Assembly (NCBI RefSeq): GCF_001267925.1 | Contig: NZ_CP011409.1 | Span: 1,922,001 to 1,986,000, forward strand | Direction: 5' to 3' | Origin: Herbaspirillum hiltneri N3 | GTDB taxonomy: Bacteria; Pseudomonadota; Gammaproteobacteria; Burkholderiales; Burkholderiaceae_D | DNA length: 64,000 nucleotides | Made by a program: the position numbers and the translations under genes | The notes under the pieces: generated by a model | Seen by the model: the letters and a program-made list of their open reading frames with translations, nothing else | What the model was told of the DNA's origin: nothing | Databases searched by the model: none | Shown: piece after piece, positions 47,625 through 55,923 of the stretch | How the letters are laid out: each line of letters begins with the position of its first letter | How positions within the stretch are numbered: the first letter of the stretch is position 1

Positions 47625-49298
47625 TTGAACAATCTGTGGCGAGTCAAATGGACGCTCAAGGCCAAGGTCATCATGGTCGTGGTCGCTGCCGTCCTCGTGA
47701 CGACGGCGGTGATTGTCGCCGTTTCGCTGACCGTCATGAAGCGCGACATCAAGGCGCTGATCGGCGCGCAGCAATACACGACGATCAAGATGATCGCCAC
47801 CGCCCTCGACGAGAGCTTCCAGACGCGCCGCATCACCCTGCGTTCGCTATCGCAGGGTTTGCCCCCGGCAGCGCGGCATGACCCGCACCTGCTGCAGGTC
47901 TACCTCGCCAGCCACACCAGCCTGACCGAGCTGTTCTTCAATTTCTCGGTGTTCGGCGCCGACGGCCAGCTGCTCGCCAATTTCATCGACACCAACGCCA
48001 TCGGCCGTTTCAACGTCGCCGACCGCGAATACATGCAGCGCACCCTGGAACAAAAGCGCGGCGTGATTTCCGAACCGCTGCGCAGCCAGATATCGAAGCG
48101 CGCCATCGTGCTGATGACCGAGCCGGTGTTCGACGACAGCGGCAACATCGTGATGGTGTTCGTCGCCAGCATCGATTTGCAACAAGCCAATTTCCTCGGC
48201 CAGTTCACCAACATCAAGGTCGGCAAGACCGGCTTCATCTACATCATCACCTCCAAGGGCGTGATCGTCGACCACGCCGACAAGGCGCGCATCCTGCAGC
48301 ATGTCGACAGCGCCGGCGGCAAGAGCGGCGGCACCCAGCAGGCGCTGGCCGGTTTCGAAGGCAGCATGGAAGGCCTCAGCCGGAGCGGCCAGCCCGCGCT
48401 GTTTTCGTTCAAGCGCATGCAGACGGTGGATTGGATCATCGGGTCGATCTATCTGCAGAACGACGCTTTCCAGCCGATCCGCGACATGCAGGACAAGGCC
48501 TTGCTGCTGTCGCTGGTGATGGCCGTTCTGGCCGGCTGGCTGGCCTGGCTGATCATGTCGCGCCTGATCGATCCGCTGCACCGGCTGCACGGCCACATCC
48601 AGAAAATCCGCAGCGCCAAGACCTATGACGAAGTGCCGCTATCGTATCGGGAAGACGAGATCGGCGACCTCGGCAGCGCGTTCAATTCCCTCATGCGCGA
48701 GCGCAAGGATGCCGAGATGGAGCTAGACCAGGCGCGCGTCAATCTGGAAAGCATGAACAAGGCGCTCGAACGGCTGGCGCTGGAGGATGATCTCACGGGC
48801 CTCGCCAATCGCCGCCAGTTCGATCTCAGCCTGCAGGAAGAATTCAGCCGCGCCATGCGCAACGGCAATTCGCTGGCGCTGGTGATGATCGACGTCGATC
48901 ACTTCAAGCAATACAACGACATTTACGGCCACCTCGCCGGCGACCAGTGCCTGCGCAAGGTCGGACGCGTGATCAAGGCGCAGCAGACGCGTCCCGGCGA
49001 CCTGATGGCGCGCTACGGCGGGGAGGAAGTGGGCATCCTGCTGCCCGGCGCCGACGAGGCCGGCGCGATGGCGGTGGCCGAACGCATCCGCATGGCGGTG
49101 CGCCAGCTCGGCCTGCTGCATGAAGGCAACGAAGCAGGCATCGTCACCATCAGCGCGGGCGTGAGCGCGTTCGTACCGATCCGCGACGTCGACGCGCCCG
49201 ACAAACTCATGCGCGCCGCCGACAAGGCGCTGTATCTCGCCAAGGCGCAGGGCCGCGATCGCATCTGCAGCAGCAGCGATTTGCCGGCCTCGTCCTGA
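47625..49298 (+). CDS. Membrane-bound diguanylate cyclase (Cache-HAMP-GGDEF)
   Basis: The 557-residue protein makes cyclic di-GMP. Order: membrane segment (about residues 12-33), periplasmic Cache-type sensor (about 35-285), second membrane segment (about 288-310), HAMP (SRLIDPLHRLHGHIQKI), a coiled coil, and a GGDEF domain with DDLTGLANRRQFD and the active-site loop GGEEV (residues 465-469). An allosteric I-site RxxD (RPGD) sits five residues before it, so product inhibition is likely. The start is TTG 47625 after AGAAGAAA. The sensed ligand is unknown. Confidence 0.93.
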   Translation: MNNLWRVKWTLKAKVIMVVVAAVLVTTAVIVAVSLTVMKRDIKALIGAQQYTTIKMIATALDESFQTRRITLRSLSQGLPPAARHDPHLLQVYLASHTSLTELFFNFSVFGADGQLLANFIDTNAIGRFNVADREYMQRTLEQKRGVISEPLRSQISKRAIVLMTEPVFDDSGNIVMVFVASIDLQQANFLGQFTNIKVGKTGFIYIITSKGVIVDHADKARILQHVDSAGGKSGGTQQALAGFEGSMEGLSRSGQPALFSFKRMQTVDWIIGSIYLQNDAFQPIRDMQDKALLLSLVMAVLAGWLAWLIMSRLIDPLHRLHGHIQKIRSAKTYDEVPLSYREDEIGDLGSAFNSLMRERKDAEMELDQARVNLESMNKALERLALEDDLTGLANRRQFDLSLQEEFSRAMRNGNSLALVMIDVDHFKQYNDIYGHLAGDQCLRKVGRVIKAQQTRPGDLMARYGGEEVGILLPGADEAGAMAVAERIRMAVRQLGLLHEGNEAGIVTISAGVSAFVPIRDVDAPDKLMRAADKALYLAKAQGRDRICSSSDLPASS

Positions 49299-49300
49299 TT

Positions 49301-50227
49301 TCAGTTTTTCTTGTATTGGCGGGTGATCTTCTTCGCCAGGTCGAGGAAATTCTTTTCCGCCGGCGAGATGCTGGCGGTACGGCTCACCAGCGTGATCGGC
49401 GCCACCAGCGTCGGCCTGGCGTCACGGATGCGGCAATACACCACGCTGTCGCGATGGAAATCCTTCATCGATGCCGGCACCACCGAGATGCCGCCGCCGG
49501 CCGCGACCAGGCTGATGTTGGTCAGCATGCGTTCGACTTCGGAGGCAATGTGCGGCGTGAATCCGGCGTTTTCGCACGCTTCGATCAGGCGTGAATACAT
49601 GCCCGGTGCGCCGTGTCTCCGGACCAGAATGAACTGTTCGTCTGCCAGCGCGCGCAGCGATACGGTCGGCATGTCGCCTGTCTGTTGCTTGCCGAGCAGC
49701 GCATGTCCCATCGGCAGAATCAACAGCATTTCTTCATCCAGCAATTGCAGGAAGCCGATGCCGCGCGGCTGGCTGACCGGCGCGCGCAGGAAGCCGAGGT
49801 TGACCTTGCCGTCTTCAATCTCTTCGGTGAGTTCGGCGGCGTTGCCTTCGCGCAGGTCGAGATGCACGCCGGGGTAGGCATCGCGATAGGCGCGGATGAT
49901 GCCGGGGATCAGCGGATGCGCTGCGGCCGAGCTGGTGAAGCCGATCACGATGGTGCCTTCGAAGCCTTGCGCCGCGCGCGCCGCCTTGGCTGACGCCAGT
50001 TCGACGCTGCGCAGGATGGCTTTGGCTTCCTGCAGGAAAGCGGCGCCGCCGGCGGTCAGTTCGGCGCCTTTCGGGTGGCGGCGGAACAGGTCGAAGCCGA
50101 GTTCCTTTTCCAGCATCCTGATCTGGTGGCTTAGCGGGGGTTGCTGCATCTCCAGCCGTTCGGCGGCGCGCGTGAAGTGTTGTTCTTCGGCGACTACGAG
50201 GAAGTAGCGGAGGTGGCGGAGTTCCAT
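49301..50227 (-). CDS. LysR family regulator
   Basis: The 308-residue protein starts MELRHLRYFLVVAEEQHFT and RAAERLEMQQPPLSHQIR, the pattern of the BenM/CatM-like LysR group whose members often respond to aromatic-acid metabolites. The effector domain runs from GTIVIGFTSSAAAH. It is convergent with the cyclase gene (2 bp between stops). Upstream is the intergenic repeat region and then the - strand uptake operon, which it may control; this is a guess from position. Confidence 0.9.
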   Translation of the reverse strand: MELRHLRYFLVVAEEQHFTRAAERLEMQQPPLSHQIRMLEKELGFDLFRRHPKGAELTAGGAAFLQEAKAILRSVELASAKAARAAQGFEGTIVIGFTSSAAAHPLIPGIIRAYRDAYPGVHLDLREGNAAELTEEIEDGKVNLGFLRAPVSQPRGIGFLQLLDEEMLLILPMGHALLGKQQTGDMPTVSLRALADEQFILVRRHGAPGMYSRLIEACENAGFTPHIASEVERMLTNISLVAAGGGISVVPASMKDFHRDSVVYCRIRDARPTLVAPITLVSRTASISPAEKNFLDLAKKITRQYKKN

Positions 50228-50329
50228 TGTTGTTATCTCTTTTGGGTTTGGAAGTCTGGATGTGAATACATTTTACATCTGCTGTTCTGCTCCGACTTCG
50301 CTGTTCTGGGTAGCTTATTTGTTTCTCTC

Positions 50330-50600
50330 TTCGGACGGCCGGGGTTGCCGGGGGCGGCCCGGCAGCCGCTCACTTTCTTTGCTTCGCCAAAGAAAGTAAG
50401 CAAAGAAAGGCGACCGCGATTCGTCGCCTCGCTGCGCGGGGTTCCCGTTGGTGACGTGCTCAAATCGGGAAGGGAAACAAACTCGCTTCGCTCAAACAAG
50501 TTTCCCTTCTTTTTCCGATTTGAGCACGTCACCAACGGCGACTCATAAGCGGAACTTCTTTTTCGGCTCGCTTCGCTTTGCCTTGGGGGGCTCGCCTGCG
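50330..50600. repeat. Intergenic repeat element with nested hairpins
   Basis: The 393-bp gap 50228-50620 holds no gene but is full of inverted repeats: actttctttg/caaagaaagt (50372-50381, 50388-50397, loop cttcgc), and a perfect 24-bp pair at 50445-50468 and 50515-50538 enclosing another perfect 10-bp pair gaagggaaac/gtttcccttc (50469-50478, 50500-50509). The tract around ctttctttgcttcgccaaag resembles intergenic repeats seen in many copies in Burkholderiales and other proteobacterial genomes; that is recall, not a search. Confidence 0.75.
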
Positions 50601-50620
50601 GCATCGTGATTTCTTTCTTC

Positions 50621-51553
50621 TTATACTGCCTGCTTCCGCTTGTGCACCACCAATCCCATCAAGCGGTTGTCGCGCCAGCGCGAGCGTTCTTCCAGTTGAT
50701 CGGCTTTGAGGACCTTGCGCCGTTCGTCTTCGATCTGTTTTAGCGTCGCTGCATCCCATTCATTGGGCAACTGCGTCTTGGCGACGTCGCGATACGTGTG
50801 GCCGTAGCGTTTGGCGTAGTCGATCACGCCTTCCGGGGCATTGAGATCGATGGTTTCGAACGGGCCCATGAAGGACCAGCGCAGGCCGAGGCCGTCTTTC
50901 AGTACCTTGTCGAGGTCTTCCGAGGAGGCGTAGCCGTTTTCGTACAGGTTCAGCGCTTCGTTGAGTACCGCGCCCTGGATGCGGTTGAGCAGGAAGCCGG
51001 TGATTTCCTTTTTCAACAGTACCGGAGACTGGCCGGCGCGGGTGTAGATGTCGTGGGCGCGCTTGACGGTTTCTTCCGACGTCCACGGCGCAGGCGCGAG
51101 TTCGACCAGGGGAACGAGGTAGGGTGGATTCACCGGGTGGGCGACCAGGATGCGGTGGCGGCCGGGGAGGTGTTCCGAGAACTCGGAGGTGGGGATCCAC
51201 GACGTCGAGCTGGTGAGGATGGCGCCGGGTTCGGCCAGCTTGTCCATCTCGGCGAAGATCTGGCGTTTGACTTCGACGGTTTCCTTGACGTTTTCCTGCA
51301 CCAGTGCAGCGCCTTTGAGCGCTTCCGCCAGGGTCTTCGCGGGCTTGATGCGCGCCAGCACCACCTCGGGTGTTTCCGTGATCAGGCCATGCCTGGCCAG
51401 GTCGCTGATGTTGTCGTGCAGGAGCTTGGTGCAGGCGCTGAGCGCTTCCGGCACGGCGTCGTAGATGGCGACGCTGCAGCCGGCGCGGGCGAAGACGATG
51501 GCCCAGGCGCGGCCGATCAGGCCGGCGCCGATGACGGCGATTTTTTCATTCAT
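50621..51553 (-). CDS. 3-hydroxyacyl-CoA dehydrogenase family protein (lambda-crystallin-like)
   Basis: The 310-residue NAD-dependent dehydrogenase has the Rossmann motif IAVIGAGLIGRAWAIVFAR, the catalytic histidine in VAHPVNPPYLVPLVEL, the SSTSWIPTSEF segment and the C-terminal domain GFLLNRIQGAVLNEALNLY. It is the single-domain type like lambda-crystallin/L-gulonate dehydrogenase or carnitine dehydrogenase, not the multifunctional fatty-acid oxidation enzyme. ATG 51553 follows AAGGAGA; an upstream in-frame start 54 bases away is less likely. It is last in the operon with the SDR and transporter genes. Confidence 0.9.
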   Translation of the reverse strand: MNEKIAVIGAGLIGRAWAIVFARAGCSVAIYDAVPEALSACTKLLHDNISDLARHGLITETPEVVLARIKPAKTLAEALKGAALVQENVKETVEVKRQIFAEMDKLAEPGAILTSSTSWIPTSEFSEHLPGRHRILVAHPVNPPYLVPLVELAPAPWTSEETVKRAHDIYTRAGQSPVLLKKEITGFLLNRIQGAVLNEALNLYENGYASSEDLDKVLKDGLGLRWSFMGPFETIDLNAPEGVIDYAKRYGHTYRDVAKTQLPNEWDAATLKQIEDERRKVLKADQLEERSRWRDNRLMGLVVHKRKQAV

Positions 51554-51587
51554 GGTGTCTCCTTGAATGGATGTCGAATGGATGTTG

Positions 51588-52370
51588 CTAACCGAGATGC
51601 TCGACATTACCGCAGACCGACAAACTCTGCCCGCTGATGGCGGAACCAGCCGGCGAGCAGATGTAGATGATCTGATTGGCGATGTCTTGCGCTGTCACCA
51701 TCTTGCGCATCGAGACCTTGGACAACAGGCGCTCGCGCATCTCTTCGTGGCCGATGTTGTACGACGCCGCCTTGGCGGCGATCACGCGCTCCTGGCGTTC
51801 GCCGGCGACGATGCCCGGCAGGATGGCGTTGACGCGGATGTTGGACGGGCCGAGTTCCATCGCCCAGCTTTCGGTCAGGCCGATGACGCCGAACTTGGAG
51901 GCGGAGTAGGGCGTACGCAGCGGAAAGCCGAGACGGCCGGCCGCCGACGAAATGTTGACGATGGAGCCGCCACCGGCTTTCTTGAGCAGCGGCACCGCGC
52001 GGCGCGTGCACAGGAAAGGACCGGTCAGGTTGACGGCGATGGTCTGGTCCCAGGCCGACAATTCGGTTTCTTCTACCTTGGCGGTCGGGCCGGCGATGCC
52101 GGCATTGTTGACCAGCACGTCAAGCGTGCCCCAGCGTTGCGCCAGTTCGGCGAACATGGCGTCGACCTGCTGCTCGCTGGCGACGTCGGTCTTGCTGTAG
52201 CTGACCGGTGCGTTGGCGAATTGCTTGCGCGCGCTGTCGAGGAAGTCGTCGCTGACGTCGCAGATGTGGACGTGCGCGCCGGCTTCGACGAAGGAGGCGG
52301 TAATGGCCAGGCCGATGCCCTGGGCGCCTGCGGTGACGACGACGCGTTGATCTTTCAAACTGGTGTTCAT
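51588..52370 (-). CDS. SDR family NAD(P)-dependent oxidoreductase
   Basis: The 260-residue classical SDR has NNAG (88-91), the catalytic serine region NISSAAG, and Y155 and K159 in YSASK. The coenzyme loop reads TAGAQGIG (13-20), with Ala in place of the first Gly of TGxxxGIG. Related SDRs with TAAAQGIG act on sugar acids and hydroxy acids, so a hydroxy-acid or polyol substrate is possible. It lies 38 bp after the transporter fusion gene and 34 bp before the hydroxyacyl-CoA dehydrogenase gene. Confidence 0.9.
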   Translation of the reverse strand: MNTSLKDQRVVVTAGAQGIGLAITASFVEAGAHVHICDVSDDFLDSARKQFANAPVSYSKTDVASEQQVDAMFAELAQRWGTLDVLVNNAGIAGPTAKVEETELSAWDQTIAVNLTGPFLCTRRAVPLLKKAGGGSIVNISSAAGRLGFPLRTPYSASKFGVIGLTESWAMELGPSNIRVNAILPGIVAGERQERVIAAKAASYNIGHEEMRERLLSKVSMRKMVTAQDIANQIIYICSPAGSAISGQSLSVCGNVEHLG

Positions 52371-52408
52371 GTTGGTCCTTGTTGCTTGGGTAAAAAATGA
52401 ATTGAAAA

Positions 52409-54952
52409 CTACAGCCAGAGAATCTGTTTGCGGTAAGTCAGGTCGGTCAGCAGCGGTTCGGCCGGACCGGTGTGGAAAACCGCGCCGCGTTCCAGTGCGA
52501 ACACGCGGTCGGCCAGCGCCAGCACCAGGTCGAGGTTGTGCTCGACGATGACGATGGAGACTTCGCGGCGCAATTGGTCGAAGACGGTGAACAGCTCTTG
52601 CACCACGGCCGGTGCGAGACCTTCGAAGGGTTCGTCCAGCAACAGCAGCCTGACATTGCCCGACAAGGCGCGCGCCACCGCCACCATCTGCTGCTCGCCG
52701 CCGGAGAGGAAGTCGGCCGGCGTGTGCAGGCGCTCTTTCAGGCGTGGGAAGTAGTGCAGGATTTTTTCTTCGCTCCAGGCGATGCCGTTGGAGCAATCCG
52801 TCTTGCGCGCGAGCCGGCCTAGCGAGAGATTTTCCGCCACCGTCATGCCGGCGAAGAGGCCGCGCCCCTGCGGCACGTAGCCGATGCCAAGGCGCGCAAT
52901 CTCGGGTGCGCTGAGACCGGCGATGTCCTTGCCGTGGTAGCGGATCGCGCCTGAAGCGGGCTTGAGCAAACCGGTCAGCGCTTTCAACAGCGTCGACTTG
53001 CCGGCGCCGTTGCGGCCGAGCAGGGCGACGATTTCACCTTCGCGCACTTCCAGCGTGGCGTCGTTGAGGATGTGGCTCTTGCCGTAGAAGGCGTTGACCT
53101 TGTCGAAGGCCAGCAACTGCGGACGTTCCTGCGCATCGCCGGCGACGCGTCCGGTGACCTGCGGCGTACCGGTGCCGGTGTAGATCTCTTGCACGCGCTG
53201 GTCGGCGCGCGCCTGGTCGGGCGTACCCGACATCAGCACGCTGCCCTGGTTCATGACGGTGACCTGTTGCGAGAAGCCGAGCACGCGATCGATGTCGTGT
53301 TCGACGATCAGCACCGGGATATTTTCGGCAATGATCTTCACCAGGCGCGATACGCGTTCGCGCTCGGCGGCGGCGAGGCCGGCCAGAGGTTCGTCCATCA
53401 GCAGCACATGCGGCTTCGATCCCAGCGCGATGCCCAGATCGACCAGGCGCTGGCCGCCGTAGGACAGCGCGCCGCCTTCGATCAGGTCGATGCCCTTGAG
53501 TCCGAGGAAGCGCATCAGCTCGTCGGTTTCGGCGTGGATCTCGGGATAGCTGTCGATGTCCTTCCACATGTTGAAGCGCGAAGCGTGGCGCGCCTGCAAG
53601 GACAGCCGCAGGTTTTCGTAGATGCTCAGGCCCTTGAACAGGTTGGTGATCTGGAACGATCGCGCCAGGCCGCGCTGGCAGATTTGCCCCGGCGTCAGGC
53701 CCTGGATTTCTTCGCCGTTCAGTTTCACCGTGCCGTGATTGGGCACGAACATGCCGGAGATCAGGTTGAAGGTCGTGGTCTTGCCTGCGCCGTTGGGGCC
53801 GATCAGCGCGTGGATCTCGCCGGCATGCAGATCGACCTGCGCGCTCTTGACCGCCTGGATGCCGCCGAAGCGGATGTCAACGTCCTTGACCTCCAGTACC
53901 AGCCCATCTTGCCGTGGCGGTTGCAGGAACGCAGGCAAAGGCAGGCCGTCGACGATCTGGCGCTGGCTCATCGCGGCGCCGACTTCGGCCGGTGGACGCA
54001 GGCGCCGCTTGATCTGTTGCCAGATGCCGACCAGCCCGGTGGGCGAGAACAGGATGAAGCCGACGAAGGCGAGGCCGAACCACAGCAGCCAGTTCTCGGT
54101 CCAGATCGACAGGCATTCACGGAACAGGATGTAGAACAGCGCGCCCAATGCCGGGCCGAGGAAGCTGCGCATGCCGCCGATCACCACCATCGCCAGCAAC
54201 TCGCCGGAGAACGCGACCGAGGTCGGTTCGGCCGAGGCGAAGCGGTGGTGGAAGGCCAGCAATGCGCCCGCCAGGCCGGTCACGCTGGCCGATACGATGA
54301 ACATGATCAGCTTGTAGACGATGGTGCTGTAGCCCTGGAAACGCGCGCGCTGCTCGTTCTCGCGGATCGCCACGATGGTGTGGCCGAACGGCGAGCGGAT
54401 CACGCGTTGCAGCACGTACAGCACGATCAGCGCAATCACGCTGACAAACACCAGGAAAGGAAGCGACTTGTCCAGATCGATGCCGGCCACGACCGGCCGC
54501 ACCACATTGCCGAGTCCCGATTCACCCCCGGTGAAATCGGTCCAGCGGAAGGCAATCGCAAATGTCAGCGCCGACAAGGCCAGCGTCAGCAGCGAGAAGT
54601 ACACGCCGCGCCGGCGCAGGATCAGGAAACCGACAATCGCCGCCGATACGGCGATGAAGGCGATCGTGAACAGCATGGGGGCGACGATCTGGCCGGGGAA
54701 CCAGTGCTTCTGCGACAGCGCCGCCGCATACGCGCCGACGCCGAACCAGGCGCCGTGGCCGAACGAGGTCAGGCCGGTGTAGCCGACCAGCAGGTTCAGG
54801 CCCATCGCCGCGATGGCGTAGATGACGACGTCGGTGGAGGACGACATGGTCAGGCCGAGCAGTTGCAGCAGGATGGGAACGATGATCAGCGCCAGTGCGC
54901 CGACCAGCAGGGATTGATATTTATTGTAAGGATTGTGCATGTCCGCTCTCAT
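52409..54952 (-). CDS. Fused LivM-LivG-LivF: branched-chain-amino-acid-type ABC permease and both ATPases in one protein
   Basis: A single uninterrupted 847-residue protein contains three subunits that are normally separate: LivM-like permease (1-320, GLNLLVGYTGLTSFGHGAWFG split, SPTGLVGIWQQIKRR), a linker (321-350), a LivG-like ATPase (351-605; Walker A GPNGAGKT 385-392, LSYGGQ 496-501, LLMDEP 517-522) and a LivF-like ATPase (612-847; Walker A GRNGAGKS 646-653, LSGGEQQ 749-755, LLLDEP 770-775). All key motifs look intact. The ATG overlaps the stop of the LivH gene (ATGA), so translation is coupled. It would import a substrate delivered by the binding protein encoded upstream. Confidence 0.93.
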   Translation of the reverse strand: MRADMHNPYNKYQSLLVGALALIIVPILLQLLGLTMSSSTDVVIYAIAAMGLNLLVGYTGLTSFGHGAWFGVGAYAAALSQKHWFPGQIVAPMLFTIAFIAVSAAIVGFLILRRRGVYFSLLTLALSALTFAIAFRWTDFTGGESGLGNVVRPVVAGIDLDKSLPFLVFVSVIALIVLYVLQRVIRSPFGHTIVAIRENEQRARFQGYSTIVYKLIMFIVSASVTGLAGALLAFHHRFASAEPTSVAFSGELLAMVVIGGMRSFLGPALGALFYILFRECLSIWTENWLLWFGLAFVGFILFSPTGLVGIWQQIKRRLRPPAEVGAAMSQRQIVDGLPLPAFLQPPRQDGLVLEVKDVDIRFGGIQAVKSAQVDLHAGEIHALIGPNGAGKTTTFNLISGMFVPNHGTVKLNGEEIQGLTPGQICQRGLARSFQITNLFKGLSIYENLRLSLQARHASRFNMWKDIDSYPEIHAETDELMRFLGLKGIDLIEGGALSYGGQRLVDLGIALGSKPHVLLMDEPLAGLAAAERERVSRLVKIIAENIPVLIVEHDIDRVLGFSQQVTVMNQGSVLMSGTPDQARADQRVQEIYTGTGTPQVTGRVAGDAQERPQLLAFDKVNAFYGKSHILNDATLEVREGEIVALLGRNGAGKSTLLKALTGLLKPASGAIRYHGKDIAGLSAPEIARLGIGYVPQGRGLFAGMTVAENLSLGRLARKTDCSNGIAWSEEKILHYFPRLKERLHTPADFLSGGEQQMVAVARALSGNVRLLLLDEPFEGLAPAVVQELFTVFDQLRREVSIVIVEHNLDLVLALADRVFALERGAVFHTGPAEPLLTDLTYRKQILWL

Positions 54953-55824
54953 TCAAAACGTTCGATGCGTTCGCCGAGGAGACCGCGCGGACGGAAAATC
55001 AGGACCAGCAACATCAGCAGGTACATCGACGCTTCGCCGGCCGGCGCATAGAACTGGATCGTGATGCCGCGCACCACGCCCACCAGCAATGCGGCCAGCA
55101 CCACACCCCAGAAGCTGCCGAGTCCGCCGATGACCACCACCACGAAAGCGGCGGTCATGATTTCCGCACCCATGGCGGGATGTACGCCGGAGATCGGCGC
55201 GAACAGCACCCCGGCCAGCGCAGCGAGGCCGACGCCGAGCATCACGATGGCGGTCATGTAAGGCTGCAGCCTGATGCCGAGCACCGCGACCATGTCCGGC
55301 TTTTGCACGCCGGCGCGCACCACGCGGCCGAATGACGTCTTGTTGAGCAACAGCCAGATCAGCGTCAGCGCGGCGATGACCGCCGCCAGCATCAGCAGGC
55401 GGTATTTGGAATACATGAAATCGCCGACCATGATCTGGCCCTTGAACGCCGGCGGGATCGATGCCGGCAGCGGCGACGCGCCCCAGAAAATGCGGATGAC
55501 CTGTTCCGCCACCATCGCCAGCCCGAAGGTCAGCAGCAAGCCGAGGATCGGATCTGCCGAATAGAAGCGGCGCAGCAGGAAGCGTTCGAACAGGATGCCG
55601 ATCAGCGCCACCAGCAAGGGCGAGATGATCAGGGCGCCGGTGAAGCCGAGGTATTTGGTGATCTCCACCGCGAGGTAGGCGCCGATGGCATAGAAGGCGC
55701 CGTGCGCGAGATTGACCACGCCGCCGAGACTGAAAATCAGCGACAGCCCGAGCGCGATCAGCAGGTAGTACCCGCCGACCAGCAGGCCGTTGAGGATTTG
55801 TTCCAACAGGAAAACGATTTGCAT
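54949..55824 (-). CDS. LivH-type ABC transporter permease
   Basis: The 291-residue membrane protein begins MQIVFLLEQILNGLLVGGYY and has the LivH patterns LGLSLIFSLGGVVNLAHG and GGLGSFWGVVLAALLVG. ATG 55824 with an upstream GGAG is preferred to a longer frame of 72 bases. Its stop overlaps the start of the LivM-LivG-LivF fusion, so the two permease halves are made from the same message. Confidence 0.93.
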   Translation of the reverse strand: MQIVFLLEQILNGLLVGGYYLLIALGLSLIFSLGGVVNLAHGAFYAIGAYLAVEITKYLGFTGALIISPLLVALIGILFERFLLRRFYSADPILGLLLTFGLAMVAEQVIRIFWGASPLPASIPPAFKGQIMVGDFMYSKYRLLMLAAVIAALTLIWLLLNKTSFGRVVRAGVQKPDMVAVLGIRLQPYMTAIVMLGVGLAALAGVLFAPISGVHPAMGAEIMTAAFVVVVIGGLGSFWGVVLAALLVGVVRGITIQFYAPAGEASMYLLMLLVLIFRPRGLLGERIERFE

Positions 55825-55923
55825 TGCTGCTCCGGAGAGGGCGTACGGGAAAAGCGAGCGAGTTCCGAAACCATCGGTCGCCGCCGCGGCTTTCACCGCA
55901 GCGACGGCGACGGACTACCCGGT

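Noticed and set aside
53072..55051. Antisense open frame (659 codons) over the Liv fusion gene
   Set aside because: Composition shadow; His/Asp/Arg-rich nonsense sequence.
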